In this document: one piece after another, positions 25,065-33,498 of the stretch
Layout: each line of letters starts with the position of its first letter
How positions within the stretch are numbered: position 1 is the stretch's first letter
Assembly (NCBI RefSeq): GCF_014108865.1
Contig: NZ_CP053928.1
Span: 4,278,001-4,342,000 of the forward strand
Direction: 5' to 3'
Length of the DNA: 64,000 nt
From: Nocardioides sp. WS12
Lineage (GTDB): Bacteria > Actinomycetota > Actinomycetes > Propionibacteriales > Nocardioidaceae
Translations under genes and position numbers: made by a program
Notes under the pieces: model-generated
What the model was told of the DNA's origin: nothing
The model's database searches: none
What the model saw: only the letters and a program-made list of their open reading frames with translations

Positions 25065-26450
25065 TCAGCCGCGGGCGAGGAACATCAACAGGTCGTGCCG
25101 CGTGAGCACACCGATCGGCTTGCCGTCCTCGTGCACGAGGACGGCGTCCGCGGACTCCAGCAGCGGCACGGCGTCCGTGGCGTCCTCGGTCGATCCGATC
25201 GTCGGCAGCGCCGGCGACATGTGCGCCTCGACCGGGTCGGTCAGCTTGGCCTTTCCGGTGAAAAGCGCGTCCAGCAGCGCCCGCTCGGAGACCGATCCCG
25301 CGACCTCCGCAGCCACGATCGGCGGCTCGGCGCGGACGACGGGCATCTGCGAGACGGCGTACTCCTGCAGAATGGCGACCGCCTCGGCGATGGTCTCGTT
25401 CGGGTGCGTGTGAATGAGGGTGGGCAGCCCGCCGGTCTTGCCGTGCAGGATCTCGCCGACGGTCCGGGCCGGGGCGGGCTGACCGGTGCTGAAGCCGTAC
25501 TGCGCCAGCCAGTCGTCGTTGAAGACCTTGCTGAGGTAGCCGCGGCCGGAGTCAGGCAACAGCACCACGATGATCGCGTCGGTCTTGCCCTCGGCGGCCA
25601 GTTCGTGCGCCAACTGTCGGGCAGCGAAGGCCGCCATGCCGGACGAGCCACCGACGAGCATCTGCTCCTCGCGGGCCAGTCGCCGGGTGAAGGCGAACGA
25701 GTCGGCGTCGGAGACCTCGATGACCCGGTCAGCGACGTCGCGGTCGTAGGTCTCGGGCCAGAAGTCCTCGCCGACACCTTCGACGAGGTACGGGCGGCCG
25801 GTGCCACCGGAGTAGACCGAACCGGCCGGGTCGGAGCCGACCACCTTGACGGCGGAGTTCTGCTCCTTGAGGTAGCGGCCGACGCCACTGATGGTGCCGC
25901 CGGTGCCCATTCCGGTGACGAAGTGCGTGATCCGCCCCTCGGTCTGGCGCCAGATCTCCGGACCGGTCTCCTCGTAGTGGGAGCGCGGGTTGTGCGGGTT
26001 GGAGTACTGGTCGGGCTTCCATGCGCCGGGCTGCGAGGCCAGCCGGTCACTCACGTTGTAGTACGAATCGGGGTGCTCGGGTGCGACAGCGGTCGGGCAC
26101 ACGACGACCTCGGCGCCGTACGCCTTGAGCACGTTGCGCTTGTCCTCGCTGACCTTGTCGGGGCACACGAAGATGCACTTGTAGCCCTTCTGCTGGGCCA
26201 CCATCGCCAGGCCCACGCCCGTGTTGCCCGACGTCGGCTCGACGATCGTGCCACCGGGCTTGAGGGCACCGGACTCCTCCGCGGCCTCGATCATCCGGCT
26301 CGCGATCCGGTCCTTCACGGACCCGCCGGGGTTCAGGTACTCGACCTTCGCGAGGACCAACGGTCCGTCGCCGGGCAGGTCCAGGACCTTGTTCAACCGG
26401 ACGAGCGGGGTGTTCCCGATGAGCTGCAGCAGTGACTCGACGTACTCCAT
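25065..26450 (-). CDS. cbs: cystathionine beta-synthase
   Basis: A 461-residue PLP enzyme condensing serine and homocysteine to cystathionine. The PLP lysine is Lys46 in GGSVKDR; the phosphate-binding loop is VEPTSGNTGVGLA, and VTGMGTGGTISGVGRYLKEQ follows. Two CBS domains fill about 340-461 (LIHTHPNETIAEAVAILQEY, ALPTIGSTEDATDAVPLLES), which in such enzymes bind adenosyl ligands. The ATG at 26450 is clear from the MEYVESLLQLIGNTPLVRL start. O-acetylserine sulfhydrylase is less likely because of the CBS tail. Confidence 0.94.
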   Translation of the reverse strand: MEYVESLLQLIGNTPLVRLNKVLDLPGDGPLVLAKVEYLNPGGSVKDRIASRMIEAAEESGALKPGGTIVEPTSGNTGVGLAMVAQQKGYKCIFVCPDKVSEDKRNVLKAYGAEVVVCPTAVAPEHPDSYYNVSDRLASQPGAWKPDQYSNPHNPRSHYEETGPEIWRQTEGRITHFVTGMGTGGTISGVGRYLKEQNSAVKVVGSDPAGSVYSGGTGRPYLVEGVGEDFWPETYDRDVADRVIEVSDADSFAFTRRLAREEQMLVGGSSGMAAFAARQLAHELAAEGKTDAIIVVLLPDSGRGYLSKVFNDDWLAQYGFSTGQPAPARTVGEILHGKTGGLPTLIHTHPNETIAEAVAILQEYAVSQMPVVRAEPPIVAAEVAGSVSERALLDALFTGKAKLTDPVEAHMSPALPTIGSTEDATDAVPLLESADAVLVHEDGKPIGVLTRHDLLMFLARG

Positions 26451-26474
26451 GCGCTCACCGTAGCCGCCGCTCCG

Positions 26475-26480
26475 TAAGGT
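26475..26480 (+). promoter_or_regulatory. -10 box of the SGNH hydrolase gene
   Basis: TAAGGT lies six bases before the GTG at 26487, compatible with a leaderless mRNA divergent from cbs. Confidence 0.45.
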
Positions 26481-26486
26481 TGGCGC

Positions 26487-27509
26487 GTGAGCAAAGCCGC
26501 TGCAGCACGCAAGCTGGCCGCCGCCGCCCTGTACGGCGGAGGTGGCCTGTCCGCGTTGGGCGCCGGTCTCTACGGCGTCCTCAGCGCCGAGGCCAAGCTC
26601 GCCCGCCGCACCATCGGTCCTGCTCGCGAAGAGCCGCCGCCGGACGCGACCGGTTGGTACGGCCGCGGCCGCCCCGGTCCGGCGATCAAGGTCGCCCTGC
26701 TCGGTGACTCCAGCGCGGCCGGCTACGGCGTCGACCGGGTCGAGGAGACGCCCGGTGCGCTGATTGCCACAGCCGTCGCCGAACACGCCAACCGGCGGGT
26801 CTATCTCAAGGAGTTCTGCGTCGTCGGCGCGAAGTCCTCCGACCTCGCGTCCCAGGTCGATCGGGCGCTGCCCATCGAGCCCGAGGTCACCGTGATCCTG
26901 ATCGGTGGCAACGACGTCACCCACACGATGCGACCGTCCCAGTCCGTGCGTTACCTCTCCGAGGGCGTACGACGCCTGATGGATGCCGGCGCGAAGGTCG
27001 TCGTCGGCACCTGTCCCGACATGGGCACCGTCCAGCCGATCGCTCCCCCACTACGCCAGGTCGCCCGGGCATGGTCACGCCGCCTCGCTGCCGCGCAGAC
27101 CATCGCCGTCATCCAGGCCGGCGCGCGTACCGTCTCGCTCGGCGACGTGCTCGGCCCGGAGTTCGCGGCCGCCCCTGCGCTGCTGTTCGGCCCGGACCAG
27201 TTCCACCCGTCGGTGGAGGGTTACCGGGCCCTCGCCGGTGTCCTCATCCCGTCCGTCCTGGCCGCCCTGGAACAGGTGCCGCCTGCCGAGACCGAGCTCG
27301 AGGCGGTCCGTGGCGAGGGCGTGCTCCCGGTCAGTCGGGCCGCGATCCAGGCCGTCAACGAGCCCGGTACCGAGCTGGACGGCACCGAGATCGGCGGCCT
27401 GCGCGCCGGCGTCCGCGGCCTCTGGGTCGAACTGCGGCACCGCCGCAGTCGCCAGCACGTGCCCGGTGAGGCACCCGAGGAGCATGAGAACGCGCCGGCT
27501 GCGCCCTGA
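26487..27509 (+). CDS. SGNH/GDSL hydrolase
   Basis: A 340-residue esterase-like protein with an N-terminal hydrophobic segment (about 8-32) that could anchor it or act as a signal. Block I is ALLGDSSAAGYGVD with the nucleophile Ser, block III is ILIGGNDVTH with Gly and Asn, block V is FGPDQFHPSVEGY with Asp and His. All catalytic elements are intact. The C-terminal ~80 residues are an extension without motif. It is divergent from cbs by 36 bases, as in some mycobacteria. Substrate unknown. Confidence 0.85.
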   Translation: MSKAAAARKLAAAALYGGGGLSALGAGLYGVLSAEAKLARRTIGPAREEPPPDATGWYGRGRPGPAIKVALLGDSSAAGYGVDRVEETPGALIATAVAEHANRRVYLKEFCVVGAKSSDLASQVDRALPIEPEVTVILIGGNDVTHTMRPSQSVRYLSEGVRRLMDAGAKVVVGTCPDMGTVQPIAPPLRQVARAWSRRLAAAQTIAVIQAGARTVSLGDVLGPEFAAAPALLFGPDQFHPSVEGYRALAGVLIPSVLAALEQVPPAETELEAVRGEGVLPVSRAAIQAVNEPGTELDGTEIGGLRAGVRGLWVELRHRRSRQHVPGEAPEEHENAPAAP

Positions 27510-27550
27510 CCTCGCTCGTGGCCGGTCTGGCTCGTGGCTGGTCTGGCTCG

Positions 27551-27611
27551 GGTTCAACTACCGAATTTGTCGTGTCCGGCCCCCGGAGGCAGCAAATTCG
27601 GTAGTTGAACC
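27551..27611. repeat. palindromic repeat, left of the nuclease-like gene
   Basis: Arms GGTTCAACTACCGAATTTG (27551-27569) and its perfect complement (27593-27611) around a 23-base loop. The right arm continues as GCCACCCCC, as in the second copy. The sequence is far more AT-rich than its surroundings. Confidence 0.85.
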
Positions 27612-27677
27612 GCCACCCCCGGAGCGGCCCTGTGGAGAACCTCCGGCCTGTACGCCGACGGCACCGATGCTGGGGCG

Positions 27678-28718
27678 ATGGACCTGCACATCCGCCGACC
27701 CGACATCACGGTTCCGGTGCGCGTCGACCCTCGCGGACTCACCGGCCCGACCCCGGGACAGGCGCGCGGACCGCGCTGGCGCCGCACTGGTGGCGCAGGC
27801 ACCGGGATGTTCGTCCCGTCCCACGTCTGCGGAGACGCCGAACCACAACGGATCGTCGAAGCAGTCGCCAGCGCCCCCGAGGGATCAGCCGCAACCGGCT
27901 GGGCTGCGTTGCACTGGCAAGGTGCCCGCTGGTTCCCCGGCCGGACCGCGCGGGGCGAGCCGCTCCCCGTCCCCTTGGCGATCGGCGACCGGGCGCACCT
28001 TGTTCGCCGTACCGGTGTCCAACTGTGGCGCGACTGGCTGTTCGACGGGGACATCATCGACGTCGATGGCCTGCCCGTCACTCGCCCGGAACGGTCCATC
28101 TGCGCCGCGGCGCTGAGAGCGAGGTCTCTCGAGGACACCGTTCGCATCATCTGCATGGCCATGGCCAACGATCTGGCGGATCTGATGGAGATCGGCGCCT
28201 ACGCGGCCCGCATTCGGGGACGGCCCCACACCCGCAGGCTCAACGCCGCGATCGATCTGTCGGACGAGAATGTGTGGTCACCCCAGGAGGTCACCATGCT
28301 GATGAGGTGGCGGCGCCAACGCGACGGCGTTCGGCTGCTGTGCAATCGCCCGATCTTCGACCTGCAAGGCAACCACCTGCTGACTCCCGACCTGTTCGAT
28401 CCCGCGGCCGGGGTGATCGGGCAGTACGACGGGATCGTTCACACCGAACTCAGGGTCCGCCGACGCGATCTCGAGGCCGAGGAACTCTGCCGCGACCTCG
28501 GACTCGAGGTGGTGTCCATGGTTTCGCGCGACCTGCGCGACCTGGGCTCCTTCGACCATCGGCTGGAAGCGGCGTACCGTCGATCGGCGCGACGGCCGAG
28601 GTCCACCGGATGGACGCTGGAGCAGCCGCACTGGTGGACCGACACCTCGACGGTGGCCCTGCGCCGCTCCCTGGATGACGAGTCGCGGCGAATCTGGCTG
28701 CGCCGACTCGCGTCGTGA
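27678..28718 (+). CDS. degenerate PD-(D/E)XK nuclease-like protein in a palindrome-flanked unit
   Basis: A 346-residue protein with an N-terminal domain marked by VRVDPRGLTGPTPGQARGP and GWAALHWQGARW (about 15-85), and a C-terminal domain with the outline of a DUF559/Vsr-type nuclease: Glu204, Asp238 in TPDLFD, then GQYDGIVH (248-255) and LEAEELCRDLGLEVV. Where relatives usually read E-x-D, this has Gln249-Tyr-Asp251. This family is numerous in Nocardioides-type genomes as I remember it, sometimes labelled as AbiEi-like. The gene lies between two copies of one palindrome. An inactive or altered nuclease is my inference. Confidence 0.65.
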   Translation: MDLHIRRPDITVPVRVDPRGLTGPTPGQARGPRWRRTGGAGTGMFVPSHVCGDAEPQRIVEAVASAPEGSAATGWAALHWQGARWFPGRTARGEPLPVPLAIGDRAHLVRRTGVQLWRDWLFDGDIIDVDGLPVTRPERSICAAALRARSLEDTVRIICMAMANDLADLMEIGAYAARIRGRPHTRRLNAAIDLSDENVWSPQEVTMLMRWRRQRDGVRLLCNRPIFDLQGNHLLTPDLFDPAAGVIGQYDGIVHTELRVRRRDLEAEELCRDLGLEVVSMVSRDLRDLGSFDHRLEAAYRRSARRPRSTGWTLEQPHWWTDTSTVALRRSLDDESRRIWLRRLAS

Positions 28719-28736
28719 GGTCGCACCGTAGTGCGC

Positions 28737-28813
28737 GGGGTGGCGGTTCAACTACCGAATTTGCTCTTCTCAGGCGCTCAGCAGAGCAAATTCGGTAGTT
28801 GAACCGCCACCCC
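28737..28813. repeat. palindromic repeat, right of the nuclease-like gene
   Basis: A 31-bp perfect stem (28737-28767 with 28783-28813) containing GGCGGTTCAACTACCGAATT and ending TTGCTCT, around a 15-base loop. Beyond a one-base bulge the stem continues with GCGC. The inner 19 bp are identical to the copy at 27551-27611. It begins 19 bases after the nuclease-like stop. Confidence 0.88.
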
Positions 28814-28825
28814 CGCGCAAACACA

Positions 28826-28863
28826 ACGGCCCCGGCCCCACCGAAGTGGAGGGCCGGGGCCGT
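28826..28863 (-). terminator. intrinsic terminator of the Bax-inhibitor gene
   Basis: ACGGCCCCGGCCC pairs perfectly with GGGCCGGGGCCGT around a 12-base loop, 15 bases past the stop at 28879; on the minus strand TTGTGTTTG follows. Confidence 0.7.
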
Positions 28864-28878
28864 CGTACGACGATCAGA

Positions 28879-29703
28879 TCAGTCGGACTGCAGGATCGCG
28901 AGGATCCGGAGCAGGTTGGTGTAGATCCAGACCAGGCTGACGAGCAGACCGAAGGCTGCACGCCACGACTCGCGCTCGGGGATGCCGGCTGCGACACCCC
29001 GCTCGACGAAGTCGAAGTCGAGGATCAGCATGAACACACCGAGCACCAGGCCGGCGATGGCGAACACCAGGCCGAGCATGCCGTCTTCGAACAGTCCGAG
29101 GTTGTTGCCGCCGAACATGCCGAGCACGACCTCGAGGAGGCTCAGCGCCACCATGCCGAACATGGCCGCGATGACGAAGGTGCGGAACTTGTTGCCGACC
29201 TGGATGTCGAAGAACTTGTAGGCGGCGAGCGTGCCAGCGAAGGCTGCGAACGTGCCGAGCACGGCCTGCACGATGATGCTGCCGCCGTAGACGGCGTTGA
29301 ACAGCTCGCTGAGCGCACCCATCGCGACGCCCTCGGCCACCGCGAACGCGATGACGAGCGCGGGGCTGATGACCCGCTTGAACGAGTTGACCAGCGACAG
29401 GATGAACGCCGCGCCGCTGCCGAGGGTGACCGCAGCGAGCAGGCTGCTGGGGATACCCGTCTCGGGGGTGATCTCCGGCGTCACGAGCCAGGTTGCGATC
29501 GCCGCGATCATCGTGATGCCGAGCGTGATGGCGGTGGACTGGACGACGGAGTCAATCGTCATCCGGCCCTGGGTGCGGGACTCGGTGGTGGGGCTGCCCG
29601 GCTGGGCGTAGCCGTCGTACTGCTGGCCGAAGTCCTGGTAGGCGGCACCACCGGAGCGGTTGAACTCCTCCGAGCGGTTGAACACCGGGTTGTTGCTGCG
29701 CAT
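28879..29703 (-). CDS. Bax inhibitor-1/YccA family membrane protein
   Basis: A 274-residue protein with a ~65-residue polar N-terminus rich in Asn, Gln and Tyr (NPVFNRSEEFNRSG, FGQQYDGYAQPG), then seven membrane segments. The BI-1 family end is recognisable: LDFDFVERGVAAGIPERESW and LVSLVWIYTNLLRILAIL. Relatives act as membrane pH/calcium-leak proteins; function in actinobacteria is unclear. ATG at 29703 has GGAGGAG just upstream; the 19 codons before it are rejected. Confidence 0.9.
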   Translation of the reverse strand: MRSNNPVFNRSEEFNRSGGAAYQDFGQQYDGYAQPGSPTTESRTQGRMTIDSVVQSTAITLGITMIAAIATWLVTPEITPETGIPSSLLAAVTLGSGAAFILSLVNSFKRVISPALVIAFAVAEGVAMGALSELFNAVYGGSIIVQAVLGTFAAFAGTLAAYKFFDIQVGNKFRTFVIAAMFGMVALSLLEVVLGMFGGNNLGLFEDGMLGLVFAIAGLVLGVFMLILDFDFVERGVAAGIPERESWRAAFGLLVSLVWIYTNLLRILAILQSD

Positions 29704-29840
29704 GATCTCCTCCGCAGGCTTGGGCGTCTGCCGGACCGCCACGGTGGCTGCCCTGGTCACGCTGTCGTCTGTACCGCCAGTCTAGGCGGCTCGATGAAGA
29801 GAAAACGCTCAACCGGGCAGGAACGTTCCCGCGCTGCGCC

Positions 29841-31367
29841 TCAGCGTGCCGTGATCTGGACGACCACGTCCGCGCCGACGACGACCGGGCGCACCAGGAT
29901 CCGGCCGGCCTGACCAACTTCCCAGGCGCCGTTGGTGACCTCGACCCGGTAGCCGTCGGCGTAGTGCAGGGGGCTGACGAAGATCTCGGTCGGCGCCTCG
30001 ATCGCGCTGGCGCGGTAGCGATAGGAGAAGGCTCCCGTCGTCGCGTCGAAGCTCATCGCCAGCGGTTCGCCGGCGGTCGCCTGCGCATAGGTCCGCACCA
30101 GCAGCCGCAGCTTCTCCTGTTTGACCGTGGAGAAGTCCGTGTCGTCGTGGAACATCCCCTGCGCGTCGTCAGCGGTCGTCGGGTCCTGCCACTGCTTGTA
30201 GGCCCAGTGCGACCAGCCCATCAGGTTCTGGTCGGCCACCGCGGAGTCGATCTCGATCGCGCGGAGGTTGTCGGTCGCGCCCCACTCGCTCATCATCGGC
30301 GCGGCATTGATCCGCCGGGCCTGGGTGAGCGCCGTCGTCGACCGTTCCTGGCTGAACTTCCAGCAGTTCTCGACGTTGCCGAAGGGCAGGCCCTGGGACT
30401 CCAGGAACACGTCCTGGCAGTAGTTGTGCCACGAGTAGCCGAGCTGGTCCTCGCCTGCCATCGGCTTGAGGTACGTCGGCACCTGTCGGCCGGCCGCGAG
30501 TTGCTGCGGTTCCCACCAGACCACGTTGTCGGGATCGACCTGGCGGATGGCCCGGGTGACCTTCTCGTACGCCGGCTGGAGCTCCTTGACGTAGGAGTTC
30601 TCGCAGCCGCCGGTGAAGCAGGCGAGCCACTCCAGACCCATCCACGGCTCGTTCATCAGGTCATAGCCCATCAGGTGCGGCTGGTCCTTCCACCAACCCG
30701 CCGCGACCTGCCAGGCGGCCGCCCAGTCGTCCACACCGCGGTGCCGGTTGGCCCAGAACTCGTCGAAGATCAGTGAGTTCTCCGGCGTCCAGTAACCCAT
30801 CGGGAACGGCAGGTTGATCGGCGGGAGCAGGCTCAACAGCTTCGGGCGATGGAGCGCCCAGTCCGGCACCCCTTCGCCGCCGTACGTCTCGTGCCACTGG
30901 TCCTGGTGCATGTCGAGTTGCATCCAGATGCCGCGGTCGGCGAACAGGTCCATCACCCGCTGCCACCCGTCGCGGTACGCCGGGTCACCGACGCCGGGCG
31001 CGTCCGGAGTCAGGCCTGCCCACAAGGTGCCGAGGCGCACGCCGTTGAACCCGTACTGCGCCAGCCACGCCGCATCGGCCTCGGTGAAGCCCTCGGCGCT
31101 GTCCGGCGGCACGTACGGGTCGAGCTTCCACACCAGGTTGAAGCCGTGCACGATGACGACCCGGCCGCGCTCGTCCACCAGCCAGCGCCCCTGGCGGCGC
31201 AGTTGCGGAACCGGCTCGGGCTCACCCGCCGCCTGAGCCGGTACGACGACCGCTGGCTGCGCGAGCGGAGCCGACTCCTGGGCGCGCGCCGGGCTCAGGC
31301 CCGTCAGCGCGCCGGCCAGCAGGGCGACCGCAGCCGCCAGGACGGTAGAACGTGTTCCAGTCCGCAC
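29841..31367 (-). CDS. secreted glycoside hydrolase family 5, endoglycoceramidase-like
   Basis: A 508-residue exported enzyme. Signal peptide at 1-29 (VLAAAVALLAGALTGLSPARA). The TIM barrel has VHGFNLVWKLDPY, NGVRLGTLWAG, DMHQDQWHE, the acid/base Glu in LMNEPW (about 239) and the nucleophile Glu in MMSEWGATD (about 361). A small C-terminal beta-domain (about 430-508) completes the endoglycoceramidase-like layout. Actinobacterial relatives cleave glycolipids such as ceramide or steryl glycosides. Starts with GTG at 31367. Confidence 0.87.
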   Translation of the reverse strand: MRTGTRSTVLAAAVALLAGALTGLSPARAQESAPLAQPAVVVPAQAAGEPEPVPQLRRQGRWLVDERGRVVIVHGFNLVWKLDPYVPPDSAEGFTEADAAWLAQYGFNGVRLGTLWAGLTPDAPGVGDPAYRDGWQRVMDLFADRGIWMQLDMHQDQWHETYGGEGVPDWALHRPKLLSLLPPINLPFPMGYWTPENSLIFDEFWANRHRGVDDWAAAWQVAAGWWKDQPHLMGYDLMNEPWMGLEWLACFTGGCENSYVKELQPAYEKVTRAIRQVDPDNVVWWEPQQLAAGRQVPTYLKPMAGEDQLGYSWHNYCQDVFLESQGLPFGNVENCWKFSQERSTTALTQARRINAAPMMSEWGATDNLRAIEIDSAVADQNLMGWSHWAYKQWQDPTTADDAQGMFHDDTDFSTVKQEKLRLLVRTYAQATAGEPLAMSFDATTGAFSYRYRASAIEAPTEIFVSPLHYADGYRVEVTNGAWEVGQAGRILVRPVVVGADVVVQITAR

Positions 31368-31415
31368 GCTCGTTCAACGACGCGGGCGCCGGAAGGTGAC
31401 CCTCCCGCTGGACGG

Positions 31416-32117
31416 TCAGCCCTCGCGGCGCAGTCGCACGACGGTGTCGCGCACCTTCATCGGGCCCTCCGGCATCGCCTGCTCGCGGTCCTGGGTCTCG
31501 GCAACCTCGATCACCCACGGGCTGTCGTCCGTGCCGACGCCGAGCGCCTCGAGCACCCGCTCGGGCTCGAACAGCAACCCGTCGCCGTGCGAGTGGCGAG
31601 CGCCCGATTCGACGTCGTGGGGGTGGTGCGCCGTGACCAGCAACCGTCCTCCCGGAGCGACCGCCTCGGCGATGCCGCGGTAGATGTCGTTGAAGTCGGG
31701 GATCGGGACGTGCAGGAAGCTCACGGTCACCAGGTCGAAGGTGCGGTGGCCCGCAGGACGCGGGTCACTCAGGGCGTCGTACAGGCCGATCCTGAGGTGG
31801 CGGGAGACGCCCGCTTCCTCCGCGTGGATTGCGACCTTCTCCAGGGCGACCTCCGAGACGTCGACCGCGGTGACCTCCCAGCCCTGCCGCGCGAGCCAGA
31901 TGGCGTCGCCGCCCTCGCCGCAGGCCACGTCGAGCGCCGTACCGGGATCGAGGTCCTTGGCCTGTTCGACCAGGCGCTGGTTGGGCTTGCCGCTCCAGAC
32001 GCGGTCGCTGCCGGAGTACCGCTCGTTCCAGGCCTCGGCGCTCAGCGCCTGGCGGAGCGTCTCGAGGCCCTCGTCGTGCGAGTGCCCGTGGTCGTGCCGG
32101 TGATCGTGATGGCGCAT
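31416..32117 (-). CDS. SAM-dependent methyltransferase with His-rich N-terminus
   Basis: A 233-residue class I methyltransferase: motif I LDVACGEGGDAIWLARQG, acidic motif VTAVDVSEVALE, and FDLVTVSFLHVP, of the tellurite-resistance (TehB)-like type. The first 15 residues, MRHHDHRHDHGHSHD, contain eight histidines, a possible metal-binding tail not part of the domain. It ends 48 bases before the GH5 start and begins 47 bases after the LuxR regulator, so the three may be co-transcribed. Confidence 0.83.
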   Translation of the reverse strand: MRHHDHRHDHGHSHDEGLETLRQALSAEAWNERYSGSDRVWSGKPNQRLVEQAKDLDPGTALDVACGEGGDAIWLARQGWEVTAVDVSEVALEKVAIHAEEAGVSRHLRIGLYDALSDPRPAGHRTFDLVTVSFLHVPIPDFNDIYRGIAEAVAPGGRLLVTAHHPHDVESGARHSHGDGLLFEPERVLEALGVGTDDSPWVIEVAETQDREQAMPEGPMKVRDTVVRLRREG

Positions 32118-32164
32118 GGGAACACTCTCTCGCTTCAGGCCAACATGAAGTCAAGCGGACGCAA

Positions 32165-33115
32165 TCAGATGCCGAGCACGCGCGACAGGAGGACCTGGCG
32201 CGACGCGGCGCCGGTCTTCGCGAGGAGCGCACGGAGGTGGTCCTCGGCGGTTGTCGGAGCGATGGTCAGGCGCTCGGCGATCGCACGCGAGTCCAGCCCG
32301 TGCACGGCCAGTCCGAGCACCTCGGTCTCTCGCGGGGACAGGCCGTGGACCCGGGCCAGGAGGTCCGTCCGCTCCGCACCCGTGGCCGGTCCGATCGACA
32401 CCGCGATGTCCGCACCCAACCGGGCCGCGCGCACGCTGACCCAGCGATTGGCTCCGAGGTGCACCCGCGCCGAGGGCTCCCACGGGCGGCCAGCCTCTTC
32501 GCGAGCGAGCAGAGCCGCGCCGACGTTGTACGCCGCCGCGGGCACGGGTGGGACGGGTTCCTCCGGCGGAAGCAGGCGCAACAATGCCTCGGCGGCCGCA
32601 TCCGTCTGCGACCGCACCTGCAGGTCGGCGTCGAGAAGCACGATGCCCGGTTCCAGTGACACCTGGCCCTCCGGCGGATCGACGAAGGTGCGGGCCGCGG
32701 CGGCGCGCAACCCGGTCGTCACCACCGGCCCCAGGGCGTCGAGCGCGACCCGCTCGCTGGCCCCGAACGGCTGCCCACCGGTCCGCCAGAGCTCGAGCCA
32801 GCCCCAGGCGCCGTACCGGTCGGCAAAGCTCACCCGGGCCACGTCGGTGACCCCGAACCTGCCGAGCCACCCACACCACTCGTCGGGGTCGGGGTCCAGG
32901 TATCGCCGCCGGATCACGTCCCGCAACTGGGCCATCGCCTCGGGCGGGACCGTGGCATGGGGCGAGCTCCCCACACCGGTGACCGGGTCGGTGAGGGCGA
33001 AGACGTGGGCGTCGAAGGGCACGGCGGAGCGGACGGCCTCGAGCAGACGCTCCCGCAACACACGGTCGGAGAGGCCGGCACGACAGTGCTGCTCGGCACG
33101 TGCGATCAGGTCCAC
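32165..33115 (-). CDS. LuxR-family transcriptional regulator
   Basis: A 316-residue regulator with a C-terminal LuxR HTH (about 250-312: LSPRETEVLGLAVHGLDSRAIAERL and TTAEDHLRALLAK) and a GAF/PAS-like sensory N-terminus. TACGCT ends six bases before the GTG at 33115, so a leaderless start there is preferred over the longer frame. It diverges from the small ABM-like gene; the 86-base gap probably holds control sites for both. Effector unknown. Confidence 0.82.
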   Translation of the reverse strand: MDLIARAEQHCRAGLSDRVLRERLLEAVRSAVPFDAHVFALTDPVTGVGSSPHATVPPEAMAQLRDVIRRRYLDPDPDEWCGWLGRFGVTDVARVSFADRYGAWGWLELWRTGGQPFGASERVALDALGPVVTTGLRAAAARTFVDPPEGQVSLEPGIVLLDADLQVRSQTDAAAEALLRLLPPEEPVPPVPAAAYNVGAALLAREEAGRPWEPSARVHLGANRWVSVRAARLGADIAVSIGPATGAERTDLLARVHGLSPRETEVLGLAVHGLDSRAIAERLTIAPTTAEDHLRALLAKTGAASRQVLLSRVLGI

Positions 33116-33201
33116 GTCTGCAGCGTAGGTCCGTTCAGGGACGCGCAGGATCCCCGAGTTCGGGGATGTTGCGGGGCGCTGCCGCCGCGCAGGCTTGTCC
33201 C

Positions 33202-33495
33202 ATGACCACCACACTCCACATCGAGAACACCGTCCACGACTTCGTTGCCTGGAAGGAGGTGTTCGACAAGTTCGACAGATTCCGCGCCGAGCAGGGCGTC
33301 CGTTCCTACCGCGTCACTCGCCGAGCGGACGACGCGCACGAGGTGATGATCGACCTCGACTTCGACTCCCCTGACGAGGCCGGTGCCTTCAGCGTCGCGC
33401 TGCAGAAGGTGTGGGCGACACCGCAGTCACAGCAACACCTGGTCCGGCACACGCCACCGACGATGCACGAACTGATCGAGCATCGCGCGTTCTGA
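33202..33495 (+). CDS. small ABM-like dimeric alpha/beta barrel protein
   Basis: A 97-residue ferredoxin-like barrel: LHIENTVHDFVAWKEVFDKF, VRSYRVTRRADDAHEVMIDL, FDSPDEAGAFSVALQKVW. This is the pattern of cyclase/monooxygenase-type ABM proteins. No catalytic residue can be assigned. It diverges from the LuxR regulator and ends 3 bases from the CCA end of the convergent tRNA gene. Confidence 0.75.
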   Translation: MTTTLHIENTVHDFVAWKEVFDKFDRFRAEQGVRSYRVTRRADDAHEVMIDLDFDSPDEAGAFSVALQKVWATPQSQQHLVRHTPPTMHELIEHRAF

Positions 33496-33498
33496 AAC

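Noticed and set aside
27551..27611. Palindrome as a plain terminator of the SGNH gene
   Set aside because: The stem is AT-rich with no T-tract and the same sequence recurs beyond the next gene, so a repeat is the better description; a side role in termination is not excluded.
29820..29829. GGAACGTTCC palindrome between the GH5 and Bax-inhibitor genes
   Set aside because: Ten bases is too short to support an operator claim, and no good promoter elements are aligned to it.
29704..29840. Possible gene in the 137-base gap before the Bax-inhibitor gene
   Set aside because: No frame with a plausible start and protein-like content; it probably holds the promoter (TAGACT is present) only.
30849..33128. 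759-codon plus-strand open frame over the GH5, methyltransferase and LuxR genes
   Set aside because: It crosses three well-supported opposite genes and has no recognisable domain.
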